Shown here one piece after another: positions 28,868 through 36,357 of a DNA stretch of 46,950 nt. The first letter of the stretch is position 1; each line of letters begins with the position of its first letter. Below the pieces are notes generated by a model. The model did no database searches, was not told the DNA's origin, and was given only the letters and a program-made list of their open reading frames with translations. Origin of the DNA: a virus. Both the position numbers and the translations under genes were made by a program. The stretch is taken from positions 1 to 46,950 of the IMG/VR virus record IMGVR_UViG_3300042090_001801. One strand, 5' to 3'.

Positions 28868-29427
28868 GCTGCCTCCATGACGCGCTTGGGCATCGCGTCC
28901 AGCAATATCTGCGCGGCGGCATTTTCGTTTGGGGCGCTGACGACGCGCAGGAACATGACTTGTTGTGCGCCCCTGTCAGGGGCATCAGCAGCGTCCCCGG
29001 CAGCGGTCCAGGCAGCGGTTCCGGCAGCGGTCCAGGCATCGCCCCAGGCAGCGGTCCCGGCAGCGGTCCCGGCAGCGGTCCCGGCAGCGGTCCTGGCAGC
29101 GGTCCAGGCGCGCTTTAATGCGTCGCGCGTGGCCAGCCCGCTTGCATAGTCCTGCGCCACATCCAATGCCGCAATCGACCGCGCATCCGTCATCAGATGC
29201 TGAACTTGCCGAGCGCACCAGACCGCGTACAGGCGCCACACTCGGTCATAGTCCACGGATCTGCAGCACCAAAGTGCGTCATCAATGTCGTTGGATTCAA
29301 CGATGACCGCAAACGGCAGCAATTCGTCGTCCGCCTTGGTCTTCCCAAGGTGTCGCAACAGTTTTGTCCAGCCCGATTCGCACGGGCCATGAGCGCGGAT
29401 GCGGTTGAGAGTTGTGCAGCAAGTCAT
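28864..29427 (-). CDS. Ala/Trp-repeat protein, 187 aa
   Basis: The N-terminal part (DDALWCCRSVDYDRVWRLYA, then DARSIAALDVAQDYASGLAT) matches a type of small protein common in proteobacterial genomes and phages, followed by A-A-W/G-T repeats coded by a 12-bp tandem repeat. No function is known to me. AGGAG lies six bases before the ATG. Base composition differs from flanking genes, which suggests transfer. Confidence 0.85.
   Translation of the reverse strand: MTCCTTLNRIRAHGPCESGWTKLLRHLGKTKADDELLPFAVIVESNDIDDALWCCRSVDYDRVWRLYAVWCARQVQHLMTDARSIAALDVAQDYASGLATRDALKRAWTAARTAAGTAAGTAAGTAAWGDAWTAAGTAAWTAAGDAADAPDRGAQQVMFLRVVSAPNENAAAQILLDAMPKRVMEAA
28993..29109. repeat. 12-bp tandem repeat inside the Ala/Trp-repeat gene
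   Basis: About ten copies of a GGCAGCGGTCCC-type unit follow one another with small changes, all in phase with the reading frame. Copy number is likely to vary. Confidence 0.85.
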
Positions 29428-29449
29428 GTTTTACTCCTGTGCGTTCGCA

Positions 29450-29962
29450 TCATCCCTCCAGGGTGTCGATGTTTATCAACCGGATTCTGAGGTTCAGATC
29501 CGGAAACTCGATGTTCTCGTTGCGCACGTCGTCATCAAGAAGGATCGCCTCGATCTCGTTTCCATCTTCCTTCGCGTTCTTGAACACGTGAAGGCAGTTC
29601 AAGCGAAATGCACCTTCCTTTCCCCAGAAGGCGCTCATCTCTTGGAAGTCAACGGTCTCACAGGCGATTTTACGAACGTTCGTGCAGACAGGGATGATGT
29701 CGTCATCCACCGTGGGTATGCTGGCTAAGCGGATGCTGAGGGCATCCTCGATCATCTTCCGGGTAAGGGAGGTTTCGAAGAGCCCGAGTTGACGGAGGTC
29801 CCAGATCGCAAAGGAAAAGATATGGATCTGGTGGGGCTTGACTTCGGAGATGACGCGCCGGACCTTCTCTACGTTCTTCAGGCGAGTGTTGTGCCACCCG
29901 TCGGTGACGGGCTCGATGATCGTATCCTCGAGGTCGAGGAAAAGGTGGGTTCGCTTAGCCAT
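29450..29962 (-). CDS. HAD-like phage protein, 170 aa
   Basis: MAKRTHLFLDLEDTIIEPVT has a HAD-like motif I in the variant D-L-E-D-T (second Asp changed to Glu). Near the end EAILLDDDVRNENI fits motif IV. The fold is likely HAD but catalysis is uncertain. A TTTCAG-17-TACAAT promoter ends seven bases before the ATG, implying a leaderless mRNA. Confidence 0.8.
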   Translation of the reverse strand: MAKRTHLFLDLEDTIIEPVTDGWHNTRLKNVEKVRRVISEVKPHQIHIFSFAIWDLRQLGLFETSLTRKMIEDALSIRLASIPTVDDDIIPVCTNVRKIACETVDFQEMSAFWGKEGAFRLNCLHVFKNAKEDGNEIEAILLDDDVRNENIEFPDLNLRIRLINIDTLEG

Positions 29963-29968
29963 AGCGTG

Positions 29969-29997
29969 ATTGTATCACGCTATCAGGATTACTGAAA
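29969..29997 (-). promoter_or_regulatory. Sigma70-like promoter (TTTCAG-17-TACAAT)
   Basis: The -35 TTTCAG is at 29992-29997 and the -10 TACAAT at 29969-29974, overlapping the end of the 182-aa gene. A short AGCGTGAT/ATCACGCT inverted repeat surrounds the -10. Confidence 0.55.
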
Positions 29998-30537
29998 CTT
30001 GGCTTCGATGGCGCTTGGGTCGACGGTCTTGCCAGACTTCCACTTTTTTGCATCAGGACGAGGAGCTGGGATTTCTTCTTCCTCAAAGCTCTTACCAGAA
30101 GTGCCAGCGCACATCGCCAGAAGAGCGATGCCAGGACCAAGGTCGGTAATGTGTTCAGCAGGACCAGTTCCCTTCCTGTCACCAAGAAGGTCCATGAGGG
30201 GAGTGAACCCACGCTGCTCGAGAACATCGAGCTTCATGTCGGTGCAGTCCATTTGAACATGGGAGAGGATGGTGGTTCCGACAACGCCGGTGGAACCGTG
30301 GAACGGCTTCGGCGAGTCCTCGCGGATCCACGTGTCAAGCTTACCGTCCTTCATTTGAAGATCGGACATGTCGACTTGAACTGAGGAAATGTCGCTCGTA
30401 ACGAGCTCCGCCCACGTGGCTTGGGGGACAGGGTAGTTCAACCAATAGTTGACGTAAAGCTGTGAGGTGCCGATTCCTACGACTAACGACAGAGCTATCG
30501 CGAGGGCCGCGAGTCTCTTTGAGACCTCAAGCTTCAT
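29989..30537 (-). CDS. Membrane-anchored or exported protein, 182 aa
   Basis: MKLEVSKRLAALAIALSLVV is an N-terminal anchor or uncleaved signal. The periplasmic-type remainder has three Cys (two possible for a disulphide) and a Lys/Pro-rich C terminus. Not recognised. A TTAAATA motif lies 30 bases upstream. Confidence 0.78.
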   Translation of the reverse strand: MKLEVSKRLAALAIALSLVVGIGTSQLYVNYWLNYPVPQATWAELVTSDISSVQVDMSDLQMKDGKLDTWIREDSPKPFHGSTGVVGTTILSHVQMDCTDMKLDVLEQRGFTPLMDLLGDRKGTGPAEHITDLGPGIALLAMCAGTSGKSFEEEEIPAPRPDAKKWKSGKTVDPSAIEAKFQ

Positions 30538-30566
30538 TGTACTGCCCCTACAACGGTGTGTGAAGG

Positions 30567-30573
30567 TATTTAA
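30567..30573 (-). promoter_or_regulatory. Late-promoter-like motif TTAAATA
   Basis: Located 30 bases before the 182-aa gene, overlapping the stop of the 76-aa gene. Confidence 0.35.
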
Positions 30574-30800
30574 GGGGTGGCAGCTTTACCCATAATTTCT
30601 CGAGTGTCTGGCACCATCTTTTGGTCCATCAACAGATCGATGTGCTCTTGCTGAATGGTGAAGGGCACGTCGGGTATCCAAACACCAAACTTCTTTAGCG
30701 CATAGAGGCGGGCTTGCTGCATATCCACCCGCCCAAACTCGTCAGCGAATAGGTAGAAAATTCCCAGCAGTTCCAGCTCAGTGCGTGTTACGTGATCCAT
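30570..30800 (-). CDS. Hypothetical protein, 76 aa
   Basis: Not recognised. A helical protein, MDHVTRTELELLGIFYLFAD, with a likely winged-helix-like size. AGGG precedes the ATG. It lies after the tmRNA terminator hairpin. Confidence 0.7.
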   Translation of the reverse strand: MDHVTRTELELLGIFYLFADEFGRVDMQQARLYALKKFGVWIPDVPFTIQQEHIDLLMDQKMVPDTREIMGKAATP

Positions 30801-30831
30801 GCTGCCCTTGTAGTTGTAGTTGGCAGAAAGC

Positions 30832-30853
30832 GGGGAGAGCCGAAGCCCTCCCC
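30832..30853 (-). terminator. Hairpin at the 3' end of the tmRNA gene
   Basis: A nine-base-pair stem GGGGAGGGC/GCTCTCCCC closes a TTCG loop on the minus strand. There is only a short T-rich tail, so it could be a terminator or a processing end. Confidence 0.6.
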
Positions 30854-31187
30854 TAACCGTTCTTTGACAAGGTGGTTTAGACCTCGTGCATGGCCGGGTG
30901 TTTAGGCCGCCATTGCAAAAACGCTGTCATTTGCGTTTATGGTTTTGCTTCGCTTAGGGCGAACGCCTATCCTGTCGCGTGCCTTCGTTCACATACCCCG
31001 TCGAAACCAGGACAGGCCCATCAGAAGCACTCTCAACCATTGCCCTATCGAGGGTTTAGACAATGTCCCTGCTGCGACAAGGAGAGCACTTTTGGTGGAC
31101 CTGAGGGGAATCGAACCCCTGTCCGAAGCAGATCCAGTTAGCCCGAATATACGACAATACTTTTGGTGAGAGCGAACTCTCACGCTC
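30854..31187 (-). ncRNA. ssrA: Circularly permuted two-piece tmRNA
   Basis: On the minus strand the acceptor piece comes first: T arm AGGGG-TTCGATT-CCCCT, then CAGGTCC, A and CCA ending at 31093. After a 73-base spacer the coding piece begins at 31019 with GGGCCTG (all seven pairs with CAGGTCC) and the tmRNA signature CTGGTTTCGACGGGG. The tag frame 30902-30934 reads ANDSVFAMAA then TAA. CGAAGGCA and TGCTTCG can form helix P2. tmRNA rescues stalled ribosomes and tags the product for degradation. The outer ends are approximate; a promoter at 31194 fits. Confidence 0.92.
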
Positions 31188-31193
31188 AAGACC

Positions 31194-31222
31194 ATTCTAT
31201 CAAAAATCCCAAAACCTGTAAA
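31194..31222 (-). promoter_or_regulatory. Sigma70-like promoter of the tmRNA (TTTACA-17-TAGAAT)
   Basis: The -35 TTTACA is at 31217-31222 and the -10 TAGAAT at 31194-31199, placing a start near 31187, just before the acceptor piece. Confidence 0.7.
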
Positions 31223-31223
31223 C

Positions 31224-31436
31224 TCAGTCGTGTCCGACTGGGGGCACCGTGGTGTCAACGCCATCTGATGCGTAAGTGTAAACTGTTTCCGTTATTCCAC
31301 CATTCGTTTCAGAATAGTAGACCGCCCAACCTGCTGGAGTTGCAGGCGGCGTTGCCGCGGCAGAGTATCCAGCCAGCTTGCCAGTGTAGAGATCTTGCCA
31401 GAGGGCAAGCTTGTCGGCGAAGTTGAAGTTGTTCAT
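31224..31436 (-). CDS. Hypothetical protein, 70 aa
   Basis: MNNFNFADKLALWQDLYTGK is followed by an Ala/Pro linker and a Tyr/Thr-rich beta segment (WAVYYSETNGGITETVYTYA). It may be a small structural protein. The start lies 18 bases after the 130-aa gene, with a weak ribosome site. Confidence 0.65.
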   Translation of the reverse strand: MNNFNFADKLALWQDLYTGKLAGYSAAATPPATPAGWAVYYSETNGGITETVYTYASDGVDTTVPPVGHD

Positions 31437-31454
31437 GTTTCGTGAACGACTCGA

Positions 31455-31847
31455 TTACTTGAACACGTAGAGAGGCAGAGCCTTATCGATACCGTTCTTG
31501 TTTTCCGCGTTCCAGTCGGACTCTTCCTTGCCACCATTCTTGTAGTGGATAACGTTGATAACCGTGAGCGGGCCGATGTTAGCCCAGCTTTGATCGTGGT
31601 GAGCGTCGTGGCGGGTTCCAAGCGGGTAGTCCATCTTTCCCGCTGAGCTTAGGAAAAGCATGCTCTCCGCGCTGCCCTTAGCGCACACGAGAACGGTTCC
31701 TTCTTTCCACTCCTTCATGATGTCCTGCAGCTTCACCTTGTTCTTACTGAAGACCGCACGACCGGCTGGAAGAATAGACCATGAGCGCTTTAGGCGCTCC
31801 ATGCGGGCGCCTTCGTTAAGCTGAGTAAGTTCCTTGATCAGGTCCAT
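31455..31847 (-). CDS. Putative capsid-targeted protein, 130 aa
   Basis: MDLIKELTQLNEGARMERLK has an L-x-E site (LNE) at residues 10-12, like T4 internal proteins. The remaining beta-rich domain (KLQDIMKEWKEGTVLVCAKG, later INVIHYKNGG) is not recognised. Its start overlaps the stop of the 154-aa gene. Confidence 0.78.
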   Translation of the reverse strand: MDLIKELTQLNEGARMERLKRSWSILPAGRAVFSKNKVKLQDIMKEWKEGTVLVCAKGSAESMLFLSSAGKMDYPLGTRHDAHHDQSWANIGPLTVINVIHYKNGGKEESDWNAENKNGIDKALPLYVFK

Positions 31848-32311
31848 TAGTCGTCCTCTCGATCGTCGCCGTAGTCATTCTCGCGGGAGCCAGCGAAGTC
31901 ATCTTCGCGGTCGCGCTTGCCCTTGTCATACTCACGCTGCCACGCGGCGGCCTGAGGAGTTCCAGGAGTATGCGGGTTCTGTGGGTGCGGCTTGTTATCC
32001 CACTCACGCTTGAAGTGACCGTGACCCAGCATGTAGGGATCCGTCTCTTCCTTTTCTTGAACGCTCTCAAGCCAGCAGTCACGAGCATCTTCAACGGTGT
32101 CATTTTGACCGCCGATGTAACCACCAGAAAAGCCCTCGTGGTCCTTGTGCAGGTGCAGCATCACACGACCATTTTGGACCGTGATCTTCTTGATTTTTCC
32201 AGCCTGTTCTACGTCAGACTTAAAGTGCACCCAGTCGCCGACCTTGACGGTCTTTCCATCAACTGTGGCTGCCATTTCCTTCACTACCTGCTTGATTTCA
32301 TTGAGTCTCAT
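31847..32311 (-). CDS. Putative capsid-associated protein, 154 aa
   Basis: MRLNEIKQVVKEMAATVDGK starts with a helical targeting-like peptide. Residues about 19-70 look like an SH3/KOW-type barrel (VKVGDWVHFKSDVEQAGKIK, then VMLHLHKDHEG). The C terminus is Arg/Asp-rich. GGAGGAG and a GTAAATA motif precede the ATG. Confidence 0.78.
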   Translation of the reverse strand: MRLNEIKQVVKEMAATVDGKTVKVGDWVHFKSDVEQAGKIKKITVQNGRVMLHLHKDHEGFSGGYIGGQNDTVEDARDCWLESVQEKEETDPYMLGHGHFKREWDNKPHPQNPHTPGTPQAAAWQREYDKGKRDREDDFAGSRENDYGDDREDD

Positions 32312-32324
32312 GAGCGCTCCTCCA

Positions 32325-33161
32325 TCAGCTATTTACGCCGTTTACCTCAAGGGTGAGGCACTTGCAAGCGCCGCCAGACTTTAGAAACTCACTCATGTCA
32401 ACCTGATGCACTGTAAAGCCGAGCTCAGAAAGCGTGCTTGAAAGTTCATCACTCACAAGCGGCATCACGATCGACTTGTCAACTGACACCGCGTTGCAGG
32501 CAAAGCGAACTGCATCATTCTCGGAGACCATGACCATCTTGCTGAAGTGGCGTTCGATCAATCCACGGGAAGCGGCATCGAACGCTTCCGGATACCAGAG
32601 CAGCGTACCATCATCAAGTGGGCAGAAGCATGTGTCAAGGTGGTACCACCGAGGATCAACAAGCTTAAGGAGATACCCATCGGCCCCAAGGTCAAGCATC
32701 TTCGTTCTCACGACCAGCTGTCCCGCCTCGGTGCTCCTAAAACCATGTCCGAGCCAGAGCGTCTTTCGCTTTTCACTGAAAAGGGCATCACCTGCCCCCT
32801 CAAAGGCTGAGACATCGCGCGGCCGCTTTGGCATCATATCGATCGAGAAACCATGAGCCCGGAACCAGTCGATGAAGTAGGGCTCTTCTGGGGAACGCTC
32901 GATGTTGCGGAAGTAGCTTGGGATAAACTGGTTGCCCAGGATAAGGCCCGCGTTAGCGGTAAACACTGCATCTGGGCAGTTTGGTGGGGAGGCTGGCATT
33001 ACGATCACGTCAGCGCCGACCTGAAGAAGGGCATTTCGAACGTTGCTCCACTGCTTCATGGCAAGCGGAACATCAACCTTTCCTTCATTACCAGTCATGT
33101 GAACGTTGATGTCATACTGAACGGCGAAGGACGCCGGACTGGTCATGATGATCTGCTTCAA
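32325..33161 (-). CDS. Amidinotransferase / dimethylarginine dimethylaminohydrolase-family enzyme
   Basis: The 278-aa protein follows the pentein pattern: DAVFTANAGL (about 64), FEGAGDALF (about 118), WYHLDTCFCPL (catalytic His, about 178) and a C-terminal SGGACKCLTLEV with the probable nucleophile Cys. DDAH-like enzymes hydrolyse methylated arginines; relatives act on arginine. The start is TTG 33159-33161 with AGGA about seven bases upstream; the internal ATG at 33146 would cut off the first strand. The role in a phage is unknown. Confidence 0.92.
   Translation of the reverse strand: MKQIIMTSPASFAVQYDINVHMTGNEGKVDVPLAMKQWSNVRNALLQVGADVIVMPASPPNCPDAVFTANAGLILGNQFIPSYFRNIERSPEEPYFIDWFRAHGFSIDMMPKRPRDVSAFEGAGDALFSEKRKTLWLGHGFRSTEAGQLVVRTKMLDLGADGYLLKLVDPRWYHLDTCFCPLDDGTLLWYPEAFDAASRGLIERHFSKMVMVSENDAVRFACNAVSVDKSIVMPLVSDELSSTLSELGFTVHQVDMSEFLKSGGACKCLTLEVNGVNS
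32330..32336 (-). promoter_or_regulatory. Late-promoter-like motif GTAAATA
   Basis: Found 18 bases before the 154-aa gene and inside the last codons of the amidinotransferase gene. Confidence 0.4.
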
Positions 33162-33215
33162 TTCGTATCCTTCACGCTGAAGTTAACCTGAAAACCTGCG
33201 GCATTTGTCGCGCGG

Positions 33216-33222
33216 TATTTAC
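33216..33222 (-). promoter_or_regulatory. Late-promoter-like motif GTAAATA (divergent pair, minus)
   Basis: Located 54 bases before the amidinotransferase start and back to back with the plus-strand motif at 33244. Confidence 0.45.
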
Positions 33223-33243
33223 CTCAGTCCCGGTCAGGACCCC

Positions 33244-33250
33244 ATAAATA
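33244..33250 (+). promoter_or_regulatory. T4-like late promoter motif ATAAATA (plus strand)
   Basis: The plus strand reads CCCATAAATACCAC, 34 bases before the only plus-strand gene, supporting ATAAATA as a real promoter element. Confidence 0.6.
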
Positions 33251-33283
33251 CCACATCTGCCCGAGTACCTTTTGGAATCCGCC

Positions 33284-33595
33284 ATGGCGATTACCTTCAA
33301 GCAATTCAGCACTCTCGTCGACCTTCCTGAACAGGAAGTTTCGGAAGAACAGCTGTCCGAGATTTTTGGTGCTTTCGCGACTGACCCAAAGACGCAAGAA
33401 GCAATTAAGAAGACTGACGCTATCAAGAGCAAGCTCAAGGACGCCGTCATGAAGAAGGCAGCCGAAAGAGCCCGCGCCGAAGACGAAAAGAAGCTACTCA
33501 CCCGCAAGAACCCAACTCCTCTGACGAATGTTTCCCCACAGGGCATGAAGGCCGGCCAGTCAAAAACAGTTGACCGCGATCCGTTTGGAGCCTAA
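33284..33595 (+). CDS. Capsid-targeting-like protein, 103 aa, only plus-strand gene
   Basis: MAITFKQFSTLVDLPEQEVS shares ITFKQF with the 328-aa protein at 5112. The rest is Lys/Ala-rich and helical (KKTDAIKSKLKDAVMKKAAE). ATG 33284-33286 follows GGAATCCGCC; an in-frame TTG four codons earlier is less likely. It has its own late-like promoter and ends at a strong terminator. Confidence 0.85.
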   Translation: MAITFKQFSTLVDLPEQEVSEEQLSEIFGAFATDPKTQEAIKKTDAIKSKLKDAVMKKAAERARAEDEKKLLTRKNPTPLTNVSPQGMKAGQSKTVDRDPFGA

Positions 33596-33610
33596 CAGTT
33601 TCGTTTTGAG

Positions 33611-33638
33611 AAAAAGGGAAGCCAAGGCTTCCCTTTTT
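33611..33638. terminator. Bidirectional rho-independent terminator
   Basis: AAAAAGGGAAGCC pairs with GGCTTCCCTTTTT, giving a T-tract on both strands. It lies between two convergent genes. Confidence 0.9.
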
Positions 33639-33657
33639 CATTCCCCTGCCTCGCTCG

Positions 33658-34515
33658 TTATACTTTAAGCTGGAAAAACCGGCTGTGGTCTGATGCGAAC
33701 AGCTTGAACCCAAACTTGACAGCGTTAATGCACGTGGCGTGCTGATCTTCCGGCGTGTACTCAAGCGCCTTTTGGATTGAGCGAAGCGCGAGGGCGAAGT
33801 GGGCTTGCTCTACCGCTGAGCCATGGCCGCTGTGAACTCGGATCCAGTGGTACGCGTCCAGTTCCTTGTCGGTGATCTTCACCATGTTCTTGTAGAGCTT
33901 GGAAAAAAGATCTGGCATCTGCGTCTTGATCGTGTTGTCCAGCGCGGTAAATTCAGCATCCGCAAAAATTTCCGAACTTGCGTGGTATCCCATACCAGCG
34001 AAGACCTTCTCCTGCGATGGCGCAGCAGCGAAAAACCGTTGACCGAGGTATCCCGTGATAACGTCCTTGTTCAGGTACTTCAGCTCGGTGGTTTCCTTGA
34101 AGTAATGGTTAAGATCAAAGCGCTCACCGTAGATCTCACCGAGACGAAGCATCAACGCCTGTGAGAGCGTGCGATGAGGTGCGCGTTGAGGAAGATTGCT
34201 GTCGTTGAACTCATCGCGCGCGGCGTCAAAGACGAAGGAGGCGACGTAGTTGCTGCGGTCCGCCGCGCAGTCAAGGTGGATCGACAGTTCACGATCCCTG
34301 AAAAGGTCACGCTCGACGCCGATTGCCGTGGTCAGCGCCGTAACTCCTAAGGCAAAGTAGCCGTTCCACGAGACGTAGTTGTTCATGAACTTCAGGAAGG
34401 GAAGCGGATTTCCTGAGTTGTACTCATTCGCGAGAAGGCTCAGGCGCTCCTGAACGTCACGGTCATACTTGTCAAAATCGACAAGCTCACGAAACTCAGC
34501 TTCATTGATCTTCAT
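33658..34515 (-). CDS. Possible haem-oxygenase-fold (TenA/CADD-like) protein, 285 aa
   Basis: The chain is almost all helical. Segments GMGYHASSEIFADAEF (about 174) and VHSGHGSAVEQAHFALAL (about 225) resemble the Glu/His helices of haem-oxygenase-like diiron oxidases or TenA relatives, but the exact ligand set is not clear. The ATG is eight bases after the ABC ATPase gene, so it belongs to that transcript. If it is a TenA relative, a thiamine-precursor role would fit the NMT1/THI5-type binding protein upstream; this is speculative. Confidence 0.72.
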   Translation of the reverse strand: MKINEAEFRELVDFDKYDRDVQERLSLLANEYNSGNPLPFLKFMNNYVSWNGYFALGVTALTTAIGVERDLFRDRELSIHLDCAADRSNYVASFVFDAARDEFNDSNLPQRAPHRTLSQALMLRLGEIYGERFDLNHYFKETTELKYLNKDVITGYLGQRFFAAAPSQEKVFAGMGYHASSEIFADAEFTALDNTIKTQMPDLFSKLYKNMVKITDKELDAYHWIRVHSGHGSAVEQAHFALALRSIQKALEYTPEDQHATCINAVKFGFKLFASDHSRFFQLKV

Positions 34516-34522
34516 TGTAGAC

Positions 34523-35290
34523 TCACTTGAGGGCGGCAGAGACGGCCGCGTGAACAGATGGGTTGTCCGGATTCAATCCCCGGCCTTGCTGAGGAGGGTT
34601 ACCAGCGTCGAACACCACGTGGGCGGGTGAGCCCGACAGAACGAGAATTCGGTCGCCAAGGGCTACGGCTTCCGAGACGTCGTGCGTAACCATGATGATC
34701 AAGCACGGGTACTTGTTCCAGATGTCAATGAGCAGCTTCTGCATCTCAAGCCGCAGCACGGGATCCAGAGCGCTGAACGGCTCGTCCATTAGCAGGATCT
34801 TCGGCTTCGTCACGAGGCCGCGGGCCAGCATGAGACGCTGGTTTTGACCACCGGAAAGCTGGCTGGGATACCGATCGGCCTTGTCAGCGAGACCTACCGC
34901 CTTGATGGCCGCCTCGACACGATCCTTTACTTCGAGCTTTGGGATCTTCTTGTAGAGCGCCAGCGAGAATGGGAAGGCCACGTTCTGGCGAACGGTAAGA
35001 TCGGGACGGTTGACGGGTTGCTGGAACACCGTGACCGCGTCGTTGTACTTGTCGACGATGGGCTTGCCGTCGATCGTGATCTCGCCAAGCGTAGGCGTCT
35101 TCACGTTCTGCGGACGGACACCACCGAGCATGCGCAGCAGCGTGGACTTGCCGCATCCGCTGCGGCCCATGATCATGTTGATCGACGGACCTTCAAAGGT
35201 GACGTTAACCGGATCAAGGATTCGGTTGACGCTCTTTCCCGTGGAGTCGGGATACTCCTGCACAACTCCCTTGATCGCGATGGTGGTCAT
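34523..35290 (-). CDS. ABC transporter ATP-binding protein (SsuB/TauB type)
   Basis: Walker A GRSGCGKSTLLRML (about 45), Q-loop TVFQQPVNRPD, signature LSGGQNQRLMLA (about 147) and Walker B ILLMDEPFSALD are all intact, with the H-loop in VTHD. The 255-aa length and sequence style fit nitrate/sulfonate/taurine/thiamine-precursor importers. ATG 35288-35290 has GGAG and overlaps the stop of the small membrane protein. It would energise the permease at 35469. Confidence 0.96.
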   Translation of the reverse strand: MTTIAIKGVVQEYPDSTGKSVNRILDPVNVTFEGPSINMIMGRSGCGKSTLLRMLGGVRPQNVKTPTLGEITIDGKPIVDKYNDAVTVFQQPVNRPDLTVRQNVAFPFSLALYKKIPKLEVKDRVEAAIKAVGLADKADRYPSQLSGGQNQRLMLARGLVTKPKILLMDEPFSALDPVLRLEMQKLLIDIWNKYPCLIIMVTHDVSEAVALGDRILVLSGSPAHVVFDAGNPPQQGRGLNPDNPSVHAAVSAALK

Positions 35291-35472
35291 TGTGAAGCTC
35301 CCAAAGCAATGGAGATAATCTCTGAAACTCCGATGATCACTAACGATCCGCCGCACAGGAACGTAATCAGGCCCATATTTTCTTGGTACTTAAAGGTCGT
35401 CATTGACAGCGTTACGAACGCCACTCCTGAGAAAATCAGCAGCAGAGCATCGATTGTAAGAAGCAAACTCAT
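35287..35472 (-). CDS. Small membrane protein, 61 aa
   Basis: Two hydrophobic helices (SLLLTIDALLLIFSGVAFVT and MGLITFLCGGSLVIIGVSEI) joined by a short loop. It overlaps the permease stop and the ATPase start by four bases each, so it is made together with the transporter and may be an accessory subunit. Confidence 0.8.
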   Translation of the reverse strand: MSLLLTIDALLLIFSGVAFVTLSMTTFKYQENMGLITFLCGGSLVIIGVSEIISIALGASQ

Positions 35473-36269
35473 CGTGAGACTCCATCCCAGAAGTAGACCT
35501 TGCGGCGAATGAAGGTAAGCAGCACCACCGTGATGAGCGCTAGGGCAATGATCACGATGATTCCAGCGAGAACTTGGTCCATCGCCGAGAAGCGACGAGC
35601 ATTTTGAATGACTTGACCGAGACCGCTGTCAGCGTTGACGTACTCAGCGACCGTGATGTACGTCCAGAGGATCGATGTTGCGACGATACAGGCATCGAAG
35701 ATGCGTGGTGCAGCAATCGGTAGAACTCCCTTGAGGATGCACTCAACGTGGGTGGCGCCGAGGTCTCGGGTGCCCTCCCAATACGTGTAGGGAACTCCCA
35801 GCATTGCATCTCGAACCAACGGGATTACGTAGACCACGGCACTAGTGAAGAGGAATGCGACCTTCATTTCCTCGCCGATACCAAGCCACATCACGAACAG
35901 CGGCAGAAGGGCTACGACGGGAGCGGAACGGAAGGGATCGATCAGCGGTGAGAAGAACGCGCTCAACTTAGGCGAGGCACCGAGGAGCACACCGAACGGA
36001 ACACCGATGAAGATGACGAAGAGAGCCGCAAGACCAATGCGCTGCATGCTCGCAAGGGTAGCGCTTAGAAGGATGCTGTGATCATCATTGTAGGCGAGGT
36101 AACCAAACGCCTTGATGACCGCGAGAGGCGAGGGAAGCTTGTTGGGATCAATGAAGTCAAGACCGGTGATGCCAGCCCAGACCAGAAGGACGAGGATGAA
36201 AGCGGAGATCCCAATCTCTTCACGTTCGGTAGTTCCGATCGGAGCGTAGGGGTTGAAAAAGTTCTTCAT
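35469..36269 (-). CDS. ABC transporter permease (SsuC/TauC type)
   Basis: About six membrane segments and the cytoplasmic coupling region (RDLGATHVECILKGVLPIAA, then PRIFDACIVATS) typical of BPD-type permeases for nitrate/sulfonate/taurine/pyrimidine importers. The 266-aa length is normal. The promoter at 36293-36321 lies just upstream. Confidence 0.95.
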   Translation of the reverse strand: MKNFFNPYAPIGTTEREEIGISAFILVLLVWAGITGLDFIDPNKLPSPLAVIKAFGYLAYNDDHSILLSATLASMQRIGLAALFVIFIGVPFGVLLGASPKLSAFFSPLIDPFRSAPVVALLPLFVMWLGIGEEMKVAFLFTSAVVYVIPLVRDAMLGVPYTYWEGTRDLGATHVECILKGVLPIAAPRIFDACIVATSILWTYITVAEYVNADSGLGQVIQNARRFSAMDQVLAGIIVIIALALITVVLLTFIRRKVYFWDGVSR

Positions 36270-36292
36270 CTTGTTCCTTCAGCGAGTGAGTG

Positions 36293-36321
36293 ATTTTATG
36301 CTACCTGAGGAGAGTAGTAAA
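36293..36321 (-). promoter_or_regulatory. Sigma70-like promoter (TTTACT-17-TAAAAT)
   Basis: The -35 TTTACT is at 36316-36321 and the -10 TAAAAT at 36293-36298. It serves the permease, small membrane protein, ATPase and 285-aa genes. Confidence 0.7.
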
Positions 36322-36357
36322 CTCTCCCCAGGATTTACGCGTACCACCTGATGATCT

